From Sinohyriopsis cumingii (Eukaryota > Mollusca > Bivalvia > Unionida > Unionidae): a DNA stretch of 64,000 nucleotides. Below are positions 41,078 to 53,929 of the stretch, piece after piece. The translations under genes were made by a program, and so were the position numbers. The stretch spans positions 10,727,814-10,791,813 of the forward strand of contig CM068828.1 of NCBI GenBank assembly GCA_028554795.2, written 5' to 3'. Numbering within the stretch: position 1 is the first letter of the stretch; each line of letters starts with the position of its first letter. Below the pieces are notes generated by a model, which was not told the origin of the DNA, did no database searches, and saw only the letters and a list, made by a program, of their open reading frames with translations.

Positions 41078-42867
41078 GAGGCCATCACAGCAATGTTTCA
41101 TTTTTTTCACACAGTTTGACAAAAAGTTTTAATGCAGTTAAAGCAAAAACCACTTGAGGTAGACAAATGACTTTTATATGCATAATTGTTTTCATATATC
41201 GATCACCTTGTTAGATTTTCAATCCATTGCAGAATTCATTTAAATTGTTGTAAACATTGGTGTACTTTTTGTGGCCAAACCTTGTTAGTGTGATTTGGCA
41301 AAAAGACATTTGAGGTAGGCAAAGGAAATTTGGCATCAATGTCCATATACATATTTAGATGACCTGGGGATTTTTATGCCATAGTAACATTATTTAAAGG
41401 TTTTCTAAATTGTTAAACATTTTGCATCATAGACTTTTTGATCTGCAGTGGGAGCGTACATTTTTACAAACACATAAAAATTATTATTATTATTATTGGA
41501 AGTCTCATATACCATCAAATATAAAGAATAGCTTATTCAAATTTACACATAATTCGTCTACAGTCACATTGAACAGTGTGAAAAAATGTGATTTTAGAAA
41601 TATGGTTACAATATGTATATAATCACTAATAGAAGGAATTTGCAAATTAAGTAATTATCCTAACAGGCTAAATCTTGATTTCATAGCAAAATAAAAGGAG
41701 TCTGTCTCACAATTTTATAATGACTGAAGACATACAAGTTCTGAAAATTTAAAAACCATTGTTAACATTGGACAAACTTTTACCATTGAAATTTTTAAAA
41801 GGAAATGGAAATACAGAATTGCATCTTTTGGTTGACACATACAGTTACTCAAGATTTCTTTGTAGCCAGCTATTTTGGTACAGGCATGCATCTTAGTTAA
41901 CACAGACTGGAATGGTAAGCTTGGCTAAATTACTATACATTCATGGCAAGACATGTAAAGCGTGTACATTCTACAAACAATCTTTCTGATAGAAAAACAT
42001 TCAAAATTATGAAAATTATGTGATGCACAACTCTTGAGACAAATTTGTTCATGCTCACTTTAAAAATCTGACCCGGTGAGAACCCAACCCCCCACCCCGC
42101 CTTGACATCTAGTAGTACCTGTTCATCGACAGCAATGGAATAAAAATGGTTTTAGGTTCTGTCCTACAGTTGTGTGAAATTTATTTGTGTAGGCTTCTAA
42201 AGAAAAATTATAGCAATTTATTTCTGGTAATTCTGGTAATAATTTTAGTAATTTTAGCCAATCAGTGACTTCCTTCTTTTAAATAATGTAATGTGTAATG
42301 TTATAATATACCACCACACATAGGCTGGTGTTTTAGATCAAATTATAATTAGTTGCCTGTGACTTTTGACCTGTTTTTCCCTTACAGATTGCACAGTCTG
42401 TTATTGATAATAATCAGAGCAGTGTATATTGTAATTGTTATTACAAATGTCATACAGTCAGGCAGATATTTTCTTCAAATGTTGGACATTGTTTGGTTTG
42501 CTTTGAACAATGTGAACCTAAATTAATAACATAATACTTAACTTCATGGTGGAAGAGATTATTCCTGCAGACATGTTTTGTGTTCAGTTCATTAAAGTAA
42601 CATATAACAGTGATTTAGTTCTAGCTAACCATAGGAATACCAAAATGACCTGTCAGTATTGCTTGACAAGACTTGGGGTTTGGTCTACATTTCATAATAT
42701 ATATATAACAAGAATCATACTGTATTTGCCAAACCTAATAATTTCTCCTTTTTTAAATGCTATACTTTATGGATAATTATTACCGTTTCTTGTTAACAAA
42801 TTTAGTGATTCAGATTAGTTAAGTTGAAAACCATCCAACTTCAGGAAGGAAAAACAAATTTATAAAA
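41078..42867. other. Intergenic, no gene recognised
   Basis: About 1.8 kb. Degenerate echoes of the 58-bp unit (TATACATATTTAGATGACCTG near 41340) are visible; otherwise nothing. Confidence 0.5.
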
Positions 42868-43090
42868 ATGGCTACCAATTCTACTTGCTAATGAATCTGG
42901 GTCCAACTGAAAACTGCACAGAACAAGACCTGCCATTGCATAATGCACTGGCAGATCTGCATCTCTGCACTTTGAGTAGAGTAATCTGTAGAAGTAACAT
43001 TGACCCTGATGTGCCAGAGCATTATTCAATGGCAGATCGGGGTCTGTGTTGTGTAAAGTTGGACTTGACTTATAAACAAGTGCAATGTGG
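42868..43090. mobile_element. Palindromic TIR element, family P, copy 1
   Basis: The ends TACCAATTCTACTTGCTAAT and ...GACTTGACTTATAAACAAGT are imperfect inverted repeats. Inside, CAACTGAAAACTGCACAG and CTGCCATTGCATAATGCACTGGCAG give nested palindromes. The family shares TAAGTC...CAACTGCA...GATCTGCCA...GCATTATG. Confidence 0.7.
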
Positions 43091-43421
43091 TAAAATTTGT
43101 ATAATTTTGTTCTAAACTAATTGAAGATATATGTCAATTATGAAAATAACTTATTTTATACTATGCTGTAAAAATTATGCAGTATTAGAAAGAAAAAAAA
43201 TACATTAAAAAATATTCTCAGTTATTCTTCTTAGATGTAGCCATCTTAAAAATTACTGAAAACTGGTGGGGGGGGGGATTTTAATAAAATAGACAAATAC
43301 TTTGGATACAATTATATTTGGTATTTATTTTTGTAATTTGTATTTCTTATCATCAGTTTTTGTCATCATTTCATTTCATGATACAAGAAGAAATATTTGT
43401 TGTGTTTTTATATTTTATTGA

Positions 43422-43525
43422 CTACCATGCATACTCACATATAAGTTGGGTCCAACTGCAAACAACATAAACCCTAATCTACCATCAGATAAGACGCTGG
43501 TAGATCCGAGTCTGTGTTGATTGTT
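43422..43525 (+). mobile_element. Palindromic TIR element, family P, half copy
   Basis: CTACCATGCATACTCACATA, then TAAGTTGGGTCCAACTGCAAAC, ending with CTGGTAGATCCGAGTCTGTG; this resembles half of the full element. Confidence 0.7.
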
Positions 43526-43822
43526 CTACTGATTAATATAACATATATATGATTATATATAGCATATAGACCAAAACTATCCATCATAAAACTTTACTTA
43601 ACACTTCAAGTAACAAGATTTACTTCAGGCTTGGATAATTGTATTTTTCTTCCTGTCTAACCTTTCCTGCTTGTGCAATGCATGGTGCTATGTATTTGAT
43701 GTTTTTTATTAAAAAGAAGTCAAACTTTATCGGCACAGATTCAAAATGGCGCTGTGACCAATGCAAAATCTGAATCAGGTGATAATTTGCACATCTTCTG
43801 AATCTTCAAGTCTTGTGTGTAT

Positions 43823-43934
43823 TTTTCTCCCCTTGCTCTGTTGTCATGCAGGTCTTATGGATAGTTTTCTCCCCTTGCTCTATTGTCATGCAGGTCTTAT
43901 GGATAGTTTTCTCCCCTTGCTCTATTGTCATGCA
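43823..43934 (+). repeat. 42-bp tandem repeat, 2.7 units
   Basis: The unit is TTTTCTCCCCTTGCTCTATT then GTCATGCAGGTCTTATGGATAG. Confidence 0.95.
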
Positions 43935-44479
43935 ACTGTCAGAGCACAAAATTATAAAATCAAACTCATTTATTTTGGCCCTAGAACTCTGCAGTGCTTA
44001 CAGAAATTGGTGAAATTGCTATTAAATATTGAGAGCCACACCACAGTTGAGTCATATTCAAATTAGTATTATAATGAAGTATGGTATAGTGCAGCATAAG
44101 ACTACAGTGGGAATCATTCAAGTGATGTTAACTGTTGCCCAGTTCTCATGCTTCTTCTAGTGTATGCATATCAATGCACTATTTTGTATCCATTGGGTTT
44201 TGAGGAATAATGGTGTATCCTGTCCAGGATTAAATATAATACTTCGTCTTTCATCATGTGATATAATTTTCATAGGTTAAATTCTGTACCTTATTTCTAT
44301 TCCACCATGTATCATACGGTATTTGAATCTTTACCTTATTTCTGTCCCACCTGTGTTTTATACTGTCATGTTTTAATTAAATTTTACCTCCCTTAAGCAG
44401 TCACCTCAGTAAAAAGACCAAGTTTTTCCATGCCTTTGGTGGCTGTTAAACAGAGGTTGAACTCTACTAATATTTTCAG

Positions 44480-45085
44480 TGAAACAGCATAGATCCTGAT
44501 CTGATGGTGCATTATGGGTAATTCTGTGTATACACTATTCACAGTCTGATGGTGCATTATGGGATGGTAATTCTCTGTGTACATTATTCAGTCTGGTGAT
44601 GCATTATGAGATGGTAATTCTCTGTACATTATTCACAGTCTGATGGTGCATTATGGGTAATTCTATGTATACACTATGTGTGTACACTATTCACAGTCTA
44701 ATGGTTCATTATGGGATGGTAATTCTGTGTGTACACTATTCACAGTCTGATGGTACATTATCAATTCTGGATATATACTATTGACAGTTGGATGGTGCAT
44801 TATGGAATGGTAATTCTGGATATACACTATTCATAGTTTGATATTGCATTATGGAATGGTAATTATATGTGTACACTATTCATTGCTTGATAGTGCATTA
44901 TGGGATAGTAATTCTTTGTGTACACTTCATAGTTTGATAGTGCATTATGGGATGGTAATTCTATGTATACACTATTCACAGTTTGATGGTACATTATGGG
45001 ATGGTAAATCTATGTGTACACTATTCACAGTTTGATGGTGCATTATGGGATAGTAAATCTATGTGTACACTATTCATAGTTTGAT
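44480..45085 (+). repeat. About 50-bp minisatellite, 12 irregular units
   Basis: The unit is CACAGTTTGATGGTGCATTA then TGGGATGGTAATTCTATGTGTACACTATT, with several internal deletions. Confidence 0.9.
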
Positions 45086-45479
45086 GCCAATAGTACATGA
45101 TATAAATATAAAATGCCTCTGAGTAAGAAGTTAAGGTTACTAATATTCCTGTGACAACCTGTCATAAACAACACCTGCATATTTAAAAACAAATTTGTCG
45201 AAAAAAACACATGTCCATAAACGACATCTTTAGGGTTCCTCAATGAAAATCATTGTACAGTGTTTTATTGTCCTTTATCTAGGTAAGCCTTCATAGACAG
45301 AAGTAGGGAACACCAGTTCTTTTCTATAGTACCTGCTCTACCTGCAAAGAAAGGACATTTTGTTTCATTACAAAATTGTAAAATAAAACCATCGTAAGAA
45401 TTTCTGAGTCTACCTGTTTTCTTGAAAATAGTCCACAGTAAAAAAAAAATAGAAATGGCTAAAAACTACTATCGTTTGG
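45086..45479. other. Intergenic, nothing recognised
   Basis: About 390 bp of unique sequence between repeats. Confidence 0.45.
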
Positions 45480-45562
45480 TACCATTTTTACTTGCTTATA
45501 AGTCAGGTCAAATTGCAGACAACATAGACCCTGATCTGCCACAGCATTATGCATGATTTCTA
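45480..45562 (+). mobile_element. Palindromic TIR element, family P, half copy
   Basis: GGTACCATTTTTACTTGCTT then ATAAGTCAGGTCAAATTGCAGAC, GACCCTGATCTGCC, GCATTATGCATG: the left half of the family. Confidence 0.7.
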
Positions 45563-45629
45563 CAATATTATCTGACAGTGCCAAACATGTCCCAACCCCA
45601 TGCAGTGTACTTAATCTTTTCTCATAAGA

Positions 45630-46692
45630 CCCTTTGAGACAGAGCCGTGAGCTATTCTAATGCCTTTGAGATATAGCCATGAACTATTCTAATGCCCTTT
45701 GAGATAGAGTCATGAACTATTTTAATGCCTTTGGGATAGAGCCATGAACTATTCTAATGCCTTTGAGATAGAATCATGAACTATTATAGTGCCCTTTGAG
45801 ATAGAGCCATGAACCATTCTAATGCCCTTTGAGATAGAGTCTTGAACTATTCTAATGCCCTTAGAGATAGTGCCATGAACTATTCTAATGCCTTTGAGAT
45901 AGAGTCTTGAACTATTCTAATACCCTTTGAGATTGAGCCATGAACTATTCTAATGCCTGTTGAAATAGAGCCATGATTTATTCTAATACCCTTTGAAATA
46001 GAGCCATGAACTGTTCTAATGCCTTTGAGACAGAGCCATGAACTATTCTAATGCCCTTTGAAATATAGCCATGAACTATTCTAATGCCTTTTGAGATAGA
46101 GCCATGAACTACTTTAATGTCCTTTGAGATAGAGCCATGAACTATTATAATGTCTTTGCAATAGAGCCATGAACTATTATAATGCCTTTGAGATAGAGCC
46201 ATGAACTACTTTAATGTCCTTTAAGATAGAGCCATGAACTATTCTAATGCCCTTTGAAATAGAGCCATGAACTATTCTAATGCCCTTTGAGATAGAGTCA
46301 TGAACTGTTCTAATGCCCTTTGAAATAGAGCCATGAACTATTCTAATGCCTTTGAAATAGAGCCATGAACTATTCTAATGCCTTTGAGATAGTCTTGAAC
46401 TGTTCTAATGCCCTTTGAGATAGAGTCATGAACTATTCTAATGCCCTTTGAGATAGAGCCATGAACTATTCTAATGCCCTTTGAAATAGAGCTATGAACT
46501 ATTATAATAACTTTGAGACAGAGCCATGAACTACTTTAATGCCCTTTGAAATAGAGCCATGAACTATTCTAATGCCTTTGAGATAGAGCCATGAACTATT
46601 TTAATGTCCTTTGAGATAGAGCCATGAACTATTATAATGCCTTTGAGATAGAGCCATGAACTATTATAATGCCTCTGAGATAGAGCCATGAA
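45630..46692 (+). repeat. 33/34-bp minisatellite, about 32 units
   Basis: The unit is CCTTTGAGATAGAGCCATGA then ACTATTCTAATGC(C). One- to three-base length differences at the CC and TTT runs give mixed periods. Confidence 0.95.
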
Positions 46693-47184
46693 ACAAAAAC
46701 TTGCATGAAAGCCTGTCTGATTCTACATTTTCTATCTGTTTTGACTATATAGCTGTAAAAAGCCAGTGCTTATATCTCATTTATTTAAGTTGATTTCTAT
46801 TATATTTAGAATACTGTCTTTTCTTAATCCTCATTAAAATCAACACTGGCTACATTGAGAAGTTATTTTGAAAAAGGTTTTGAGATTATGAATTTTTAAG
46901 ACTACCTTTCATGACAAGAGCAGGTCTCAGTTTCACTGAATGTCTCAGTTTTTCCTCAAATTGATATTTTCTTGGCTATGGTGCTTCATACAGTATTATT
47001 TGTTTATCCCATATTGAATTAGTGGAAAGGATGATTATAAGATTTAATACATTTAGACCTTTTTACTCTTGAAAAAAGAGTTAAGGAATTGCTCAAATCA
47101 GACAAAGTACTTACTATTTTTCAGAGACAAGACTAGGCTACTTCAAAGAAAATTCAAGATTTTATAAAAGTAGCCTAATCTCTG
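46693..47184. other. Intergenic, nothing firmly recognised
   Basis: The segment around 47030-47160 loosely resembles 48945-49090 (AAGGATGAT..., ACCTTTTTA..., TTTTCCTAGAC/AGACTAGG), suggesting a diverged duplication. Confidence 0.4.
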
Positions 47185-47402
47185 TCACCTTATATTCTCA
47201 CTTATGAGTCTAACTGCAAACTGCACAGACCCAGATCTAACAGCGCATTATGTGCTGGTAGATCTGGGTTTGTGCAGTTTGTTAGGAGTTATCAGTAAAA
47301 ACAACCAAATAGATCCTAATCTGCAGGTGCATTTTGCTATGGCAGATCAGGATCTTTTTTGTTTGCAGTTTGACTAGACTTACATGTGAGCATATATGGT
47401 AC
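47185..47402. mobile_element. Palindromic TIR element, family P, copy 2
   Basis: The left end CACTTATGAGTCTAACTGCA pairs with the right end TGCAGTTTGACTAGACTTAC...GTGAG. The interior carries CAGACCCAGATCTAACAGCG and CTGGTAGATCTGGGTTTGTG as a nested inverted pair. Total about 220 bp. Confidence 0.75.
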
Positions 47403-48272
47403 CTGCTGAATATTCTGTGAAACAATAACTGTTACCAACTATGCAGTAAGAATGATAAGCAGAAATCTCAATTTGAGGAAGAAATTTCAAGATATATAGT
47501 GAATCAGGGAACCATACTGTTCAGAGTTGTAGTGAAACCGGTTTATAAAACCATGACAGATATGTAATTTATTGGAAGATGTACATGACATGCAAAGAAC
47601 ATGTAACATTAAGAAAAAGTGTTATAGACTTTGTCTGTTATATGAAGGTGTCCACTAAGACAGGTTTCAGTGAACGTATCAGTGTACACAATTTCAGAAA
47701 TTGTTACTCTCTTGGAATTATAATGAGGTGTATACTTAAAGCAAAAGGCTACATGTTCTAAAACCCTTTCATCTCATCCATTTGGGTTTCGCGTATATCC
47801 TGGAGAATCTTGAAAATGCTTGATGACAAAATCAAGACCTTGAAAATTAGCATGTAAGCTCAGAGTGTCAAAAGTCCTTGAATTATTTTCAGGAGGTCAA
47901 ATGTCACTGACCTAATTTTATACTACAGTTGCATTCATGTTAATTATTTGTACTGATGGAGACAGTAATGTTCTAAAGTAAATATGTTTTACTTAGAGTG
48001 AAGTGGAAAATAAGGACATGACTGATCCATTTTAGAAGCTTATTGCAGAAAGAAAATAAACTTGTATACCTTCTGATGATATGTCATGAATTTAATCCTT
48101 AAATCGTTTATTACACAAGTTTTGGACCATGCTCAAAACGTCTTTGAACATTATTACACATGTCTTGGACTGTGCTTAAAAAGTCCTTGAACTTTATGCT
48201 TCCAAAGCTGTATGACCATTGCATTTCATCAAAAAGCCTGTAGTCCCAGTTTTATAAAAATTCTCACAATTT
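47403..48272. other. Intergenic, nothing recognised
   Basis: A weakly repetitive pair of TTACACAAGTTTTGGACCAT/TTACACATGTCTTGGACTGT segments lies near 48110-48190. Confidence 0.45.
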
Positions 48273-48938
48273 CTTACCTGTGATACTCAAGACACTGTAA
48301 ATATCATTGTCCAAGGTATTACATTATCTTGCTTATGATACTCAAAACAATATCAATGTCAGAGGTATTACATTATCTTGCATATGATACTCAAGACAGT
48401 ATCAGTATCATTGTCCAAGGTATTACATTATCTTGCATATGATACTCAAGACGATATCAATATATTTGTCTGAGGTATTACATTATCTTGCATATGATAC
48501 TCAAGACAATATCAGTGTCAGAGGTATTACATTATCTTACATATGATACTCAAGACAATATCAGTGTCAGAGGTATTACATTATCTTGCATATGATACTC
48601 GAGACAATATCAATATTTTTGTCTGAGGTATTACAATAACTTGCTTTATGGTACACAAGACAATGTATCTTTAAGGTATTACACTATCTTGCTTATGACA
48701 CTCAAGACATTGTATCTTTGTCTGAGGTATTACATTATCTTGCTTATGATACTCAAGACAATGTATCTTTGAGGTATTACATTATCTTGCTTACGATACT
48801 CAAGACAATAATGTATCTATGTCTGAGTTATTACATTATTTTGCTTATGATACTCAAGACAATATCAATATTTTTGTCTGAGGTATTACAATAACTTGCT
48901 TATGATACACAGGACATCAGTATCTTTATCAGAGGTAG
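48273..48938 (+). repeat. About 49-bp minisatellite, 13 irregular units
   Basis: The unit is GTATTACATTATCTTGCATA then TGATACTCAAGACAATATCAGTGTCAGAG; the ATATCA-to-GAG segment varies in length. Confidence 0.93.
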
Positions 48939-49780
48939 AGATAGAGAAAAGGATGATCACTGTTTATTTCTGAAATTTAACACATGTAAACCTTTTTATT
49001 TTTAAGAGAATCTAGGAATTCCGAAAAATTTATTAAATCCTCACAATTTTCCTAGACACACAAGAAGGCTGCCTTGGGGAAAATTAAAGATTTTATGAAC
49101 GTAATTTTATCCATGATGCTTGTAGAATATTGTTTAAAAAAATCATTGTGCGCAACCAATCATGAATATATTCAGAAATCTCAGTTTGAAAAGGTTTGAG
49201 ATGCTTCTTGAAACTGGGAACTCAGTGCTTGAGATAAAGGTTGAGATTGTAAATTTGAGATTACAATCTCCTGGCTTGAGCCTGAGTCTTAGACGGAGAT
49301 TCCACTGTCAACCAGTCAGAAACGAGCTTTCAGTAGAAACTTCATTTGTGATTAGTTGAAACAAAATCTCATGGTGAAACTCAGTCTCAAAGATTGTATG
49401 GTTTCTTGGCCACATGTGAACAATGCAAATATATTTTGTAACGTTAAAATAGCACATATTTTATATATATAGATGTATCTTAAATATTGATGTTAGTGTA
49501 AACTGTTTGAATGAATTGAAATAAATGTTTGGTATTCCATGTGTTCAGGCGGTGTTGAAGAGCAAGAAACAAACAGCTGAATGATACATTTCATTTGTTG
49601 TTGCATTTACACTGAATTCTTTATTTTCCTCTCTTTTTTCTTACTTCCTTTTCTGGATGCTTTTTCCTTCTCTCTTTCTTCATGTTTCTTCTTGACTATA
49701 ATCCCAGAAAATAGTTTAGTTGTTCCAGCGTATCAGGACATTATATTTTTGAGAGCAACAAATGGTGGTAAATGGTTCTA
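48939..49780. other. Intergenic, no gene recognised
   Basis: Several GAGATT/CTCAGTTT-type short repeats (49160-49400) hint at a decayed inverted element, but I cannot define ends. Confidence 0.4.
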
Positions 49781-49784
49781 AATC

Positions 49785-50560
49785 TGGCTGATCCATGATA
49801 GCATCTGGAGTAGTTGAAGGCACAGCATGTGGACCAGTGCTTTTCTCCTTGTACATCAATGACATTACGAATGAAACTGACTCAGACATTCGCCTATTGG
49901 CAGATGACTGTATATGCAACAGATGAAACCAAAAATAATAGAAAACCAAGATCTAAAAAAACGTGACATTAATAATACAGGACAGAGATCACAAAAGCCA
50001 TCAACCAAAAATCTGCAATAAATGCAAATGACAGGAAAGACATGGCATAAAAGTAATATGTCATATTCATAGGAAAGTTCTTCATTAGAAAGTCTAAGAC
50101 AAATAAAATATTTCACAATGATATTAAATGGAACCTTCAAATTCAAGAATTATGAACCAAAATATGTCATACTTGAGTTTGATTGTCATCGTCAATAAAT
50201 TGCTAATTTTTTTTAGCTTTTAAGGGTTTAGTTAGAATTATGTTGGGAATAGTTGGGAATTATCATTCCCATGGTTTACAGGATGAAATTTTTAAAAATC
50301 CAAATGCAAGCAGCTAGGTTTTTACATCCAGTTATGACTATACCCTAGTTATCTTGGAAAACATTAAACCAGTACAGACTGGAAAGCAGATTAATATCTA
50401 TTTTTTACAACAAGTTTAAGAATAAAGCAAAAATACACTAGTACAGTTTGATTAAAGCAAAAGTATTTTTCATCCAGAACAATCAAATATTGGAAATCTT
50501 CATGAAAAATATCAAGCACAATGCTGAATCCTCAGAAAACTAAAAAATAATACCATTTCA
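49785..50560 (+). pseudogene. LINE reverse transcriptase remnant, different family from the CR1/L2-like copies
   Basis: The plus strand reads SGVVEGTACGPVLFSLYIND, then SDIRLLADDC, matching RT blocks (SGVPQGTVLGPLLFLLYINDI ... IRLFADDC) with the YADD box changed to LADD. Further on are NYHSHGLQDEI and, in another frame, a QMQAARFLHPV stretch followed by LESRLISIFYNKFKN, matching the C-terminal segment (W.PH...I..LE.VQRRAARFV ... RR...RL...YKI). Frames shift repeatedly. It resembles Jockey/CR1-type LINEs from invertebrates. Confidence 0.82.
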
Positions 50561-51692
50561 AAACTAGTGCTGTCACATTTTTTCTAAAATAAGTCTTTTG
50601 TGTAAGTGTATAGAGATGCATGAATTGTTTCATAAGAACCTTTTATATCTAAGGCCAGTTGGATTTATATACACTGATTGATATATTGATTCTGCCACAT
50701 GCCATCACTTGTATCTCTATTCTCAAATACACAACTGCAGTGCAAGTTTCTTAATCAAACAATGACTATTTTGTGTTACACTGCTGTTTTCATGTTTGGA
50801 GCAAAAACATGAGAAAATGCATACAAGAAAGTGTCGTAAACACAGGTCTTGGATAAGTATCTTTATGCTTGTCCAGAAAAATGATAGATTTGTTGACGAA
50901 CGAGGATATAACATCAACAGCAAGGATTCATATGGTGCACCCATAACCAGTTGTGAAATTTGGTTTCTGGTCATTACGTACCCATGTCATCTTGTACCTA
51001 GTTGAAACTGGTCGTTTCGTACCCAAGGTGATCGTACATTCGTACCCATTATTGTTCACAGTCAAATATTCCATATTGTCACATTTATCACTCCCTCTCT
51101 AATAATTACTACTGTCCCATCTTTTGTCTAATAAACTCTGCCTATCTTAAACATTGCCTCAGTAAAGCATATCCGGGCAAAAACTTGTCCAAACACTGAC
51201 AATCAATCGTAAATTATAGCATGTTTTCACTGAATAATAGCATCAGTGTATTAAGAAAAATTATTAAAAATTCACACTGCCAGTAAAAAGAAAAAGAAAA
51301 TGTTGTCCATTTTTAAATATCTGAATACGTCCTTTCTTTTTGTAATTGTTTAAATCGACAACCACTGCCATATTTGGGGGTTTCATTCAGCAATGACCAA
51401 CATGGCTGAAACAGTTACAAATGTTGAGCCACTCAAAGCAACTAGAAATTCTTTGATCTTTTAATAATGGGATGAAAGCATATAAAATAGTGTTGCTAGA
51501 TTAAGTTTGTCTTCTCCAATTGCTTAATACAAGAGTTCATTTCAATTTTTTGTCGACCATTTTTAAAGGTGTAGAATTCTGTCACGGGTATAAAAAAACA
51601 AAAAAACAACACAAAACAAAAACGTACACACACAAACGTACAGTCACTTGTCAGTTGAAAGTTAACTATCGTTTTACTCCTGCTCACGTTTA
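50561..51692. other. Intergenic, nothing recognised
   Basis: About 1.1 kb without repeats or coding similarity. Confidence 0.5.
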
Positions 51693-51784
51693 TATCATTA
51701 TCGCTAGCCAAGGTTCCAATATATTAACCCTATCGACGGATATATAGGGTTAATTTATCGGAACCTTGGTAAGCGAAGATGACA
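51693..51784. mobile_element. 92-bp near-perfect palindrome, probable fold-back element
   Basis: Arms CGCTAGCCAAGGTTCC...ATTAACCCTAT and ATAGGGTTAATTTATCGGAACCTTGGTAAGCG (given here as two short ends) pair over about 40 bp each side with a loop near CGACGGAT. Pairing continues outwards to TATCAT/ATGACA. Confidence 0.85.
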
Positions 51785-52949
51785 TTTATTGAGTATTATG
51801 CACACTCTGAGTACGTAGACACAGACTTTTGCTTTATGAGGAAAGTCAGGGGCCTTTTGACGTTTGGGAACACCACCACCACACACCTGATCTGATCTGG
51901 CCCTGCCTGGTACTCAAACTGCAGACTGCGCTATACTATCCGGACTGCCATACTTAAGCTGTTTTGCTATCCTCCTAAATATAAATATTCGCGCAGAGAG
52001 AGAGAGATTACGTAATATTAAGGATCAGTAACATGGAATAATACCGAAAGCTAACATAAACAGAGGGTAAACACATGTATAACATGGCTACAGCTAAAAA
52101 GAAGAAAAATGGTTCATAGGTTCAAAATACACAACTTAATTCGTTGGCTAACGATTGGTGAAAAATAAAAATGAAATTACTTTGTATTATTGCTAACAAC
52201 TACTACTACTACTACCATGTACTAACCTGCTTCAAGTGTGCGAAAAACTGACAACGGGAGGAGCCACTTCAACGCTTTGAAAATGTGATTTAGAAAGAGG
52301 AATACCATGACAAGTTACCTTTGTTCGCAACATTACAACTGCATGAAATAATAATAATAATATAAATAATAATAATAATAAATGGCATAAAACACGATAA
52401 TAATATTATTATATAGTCATAATCAGATGATACGATGTGCAGTAATGCTTTGGAAATCATAGAAACATAACATTTAAAAAAACATAAAAACTGTCTATTG
52501 CGTCCAATCTGCTTATAAATAAATTGTTATAAAATTAACAAAAGGTTAATATTTACCATTTTATTATCCTTTTTCATCATTCTGGCATCAAAGCGAACAC
52601 CAGTGGTAGCTGCTTTGTTTCATGCTGATGGATCTTGACAAAGGCGTGGACGGAAAACAACTGCTTAAATAGGGCATTGATTAGTTTTAAAGTGGCATCG
52701 GCATCCCAATACTTAAAGCTGTGTATCAGAGGCCAAAAAATATGGGACGTTTACTTCCAACATGAAGGTCCTTTCGAAGAAATCTGTATGGAAACTGGGT
52801 TTCGTCTAGCTAAAGAAAATAAATAGAAGAAAGATTCAACATTGAAGGGACTGGTGCATGAAAGCAAAATATTAATACGTAATACCTTGGTGCTTGTTTG
52901 GACGCATTTTCTGGTGGGTCCTATTTACAGGTCAAAGTAATAGCAGTGG
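51785..52949. other. Intergenic; (AAT)n tract
   Basis: A (TAA)n tract lies at 52346-52382. No gene was recognised. Confidence 0.5.
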
Positions 52950-53019
52950 AATGGAATATCTGATTACTTTTACTGTCAAGTGATATTTCAAAGCTAATTA
53001 GATTAAGGCTTACACTACA
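52950..53019 (-). repeat. Truncated 3' LTR
   Basis: It matches the inner end of the right-hand LTR (CTGATTACTTTTACTGTCAA, then GGCTTACACTACA) with one or two changes. The remaining two thirds of the LTR is absent. Confidence 0.9.
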
Positions 53020-53034
53020 GCTCCCTTCCTTTGA
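53020..53034 (-). promoter_or_regulatory. Polypurine tract
   Basis: On the minus strand AAAGGAAGGGAGC directly precedes the TGTAGTG start of the 3' LTR, the usual place and composition for the plus-strand primer. Confidence 0.85.
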
Positions 53035-53155
53035 AGTTTACATTAAAACAAAACGTGATCTGATGACCACATTTCTAATCAAGCTACATCAGCTTCATTT
53101 GTACAAGTTCAGTCTCTGAGGTGGTTTTGACAATCTTCCCGAACGTGGGATACAA

Positions 53156-53929
53156 CTATACAGATACAACTATTTCTCTGTTTGGATCATAATGTGCTAA
53201 AGTTGGTGAAGATATCATTTCTTGTGTGATATCTCTAAAAGCTTGTTCTTGATCTGGACCCCAAATCCACGAGTTTTTACCTTTCAAACGCTCGCGTAAT
53301 GGTTTTTGATTTTTCTGCCAAATTTGGACTAACTTTGCCATACCGAGAAATCGTCGTATCTGTGTTAACGCATTTCGGTGTTTCCATTTCAGTTATAGCT
53401 TTGACTTTTTCCGGATCAGGTCGGCAACCATTTTCGTCAACAACATGCCCAAGAAACCTAATGGATCGTCTCGAAAATTCACACTTTTCAGCAGTGACGC
53501 CGGCCTTTTGAATTGATTTCATGAGCATTTCTAGTTTTCGTTATGCTGTTTCTGCGTTTCCTCAAAAACAAGAACATCGTCCATGTGGCAGAGTGTTCCA
53601 TCATGTCGCTCCAGAGTTTCTGACATCCTTTTCTGAAAAAATTCAGGCGCGGAACTGATTCCGAATGGAAAGCGATTAAAATAAAACCTACCAAAAAGAA
53701 TAATGAAAGTTGTGAGGCGGCGTGAATCTTCTGACAGGTTTATGTGCCAAAAGCCTGAGTTGGCCTCAAGTTTGGTGAAAATCTTTGCACCTGCTAGTTT
53801 TGCAAGGGAATCTTTAACTGATGGTAGTGGGTGGTTCTCTCTTTTAACTGATTCAATCAGTTTAGTTAGATCTACGCTAATTCTTACCGTTTCTTTGGTT
53901 TCGGAACGACAACCATTGCCGCGCACCAC
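53156..53929 (-). pseudogene. Ty3/gypsy reverse transcriptase, frameshifted
   Basis: The frame 53531-53929 covers RISVDLTKLIESVKRENHPL, FTKLEANSGFWHINL, FGRFYFNRFPFGISSAPEFF and CHMDDVLVF. The metal-binding DD of the MDD box remains, but the first catalytic aspartate (normally LDAN) reads glutamate. A shift near 53530 leads to the frame with AEKCEFSRRSIRFLGHVV (53277-53528), and another to WQKNQKPLRERLKGKNSWIW (53156-53341), the RT/RNase H connection. RNase H proper and integrase are absent. Confidence 0.92.

Noticed and set aside
46693..49400. Segmental duplication of the regions after the 33-bp and 49-bp arrays
   Set aside because: Only scattered short matches by eye; an alignment is needed before calling it.
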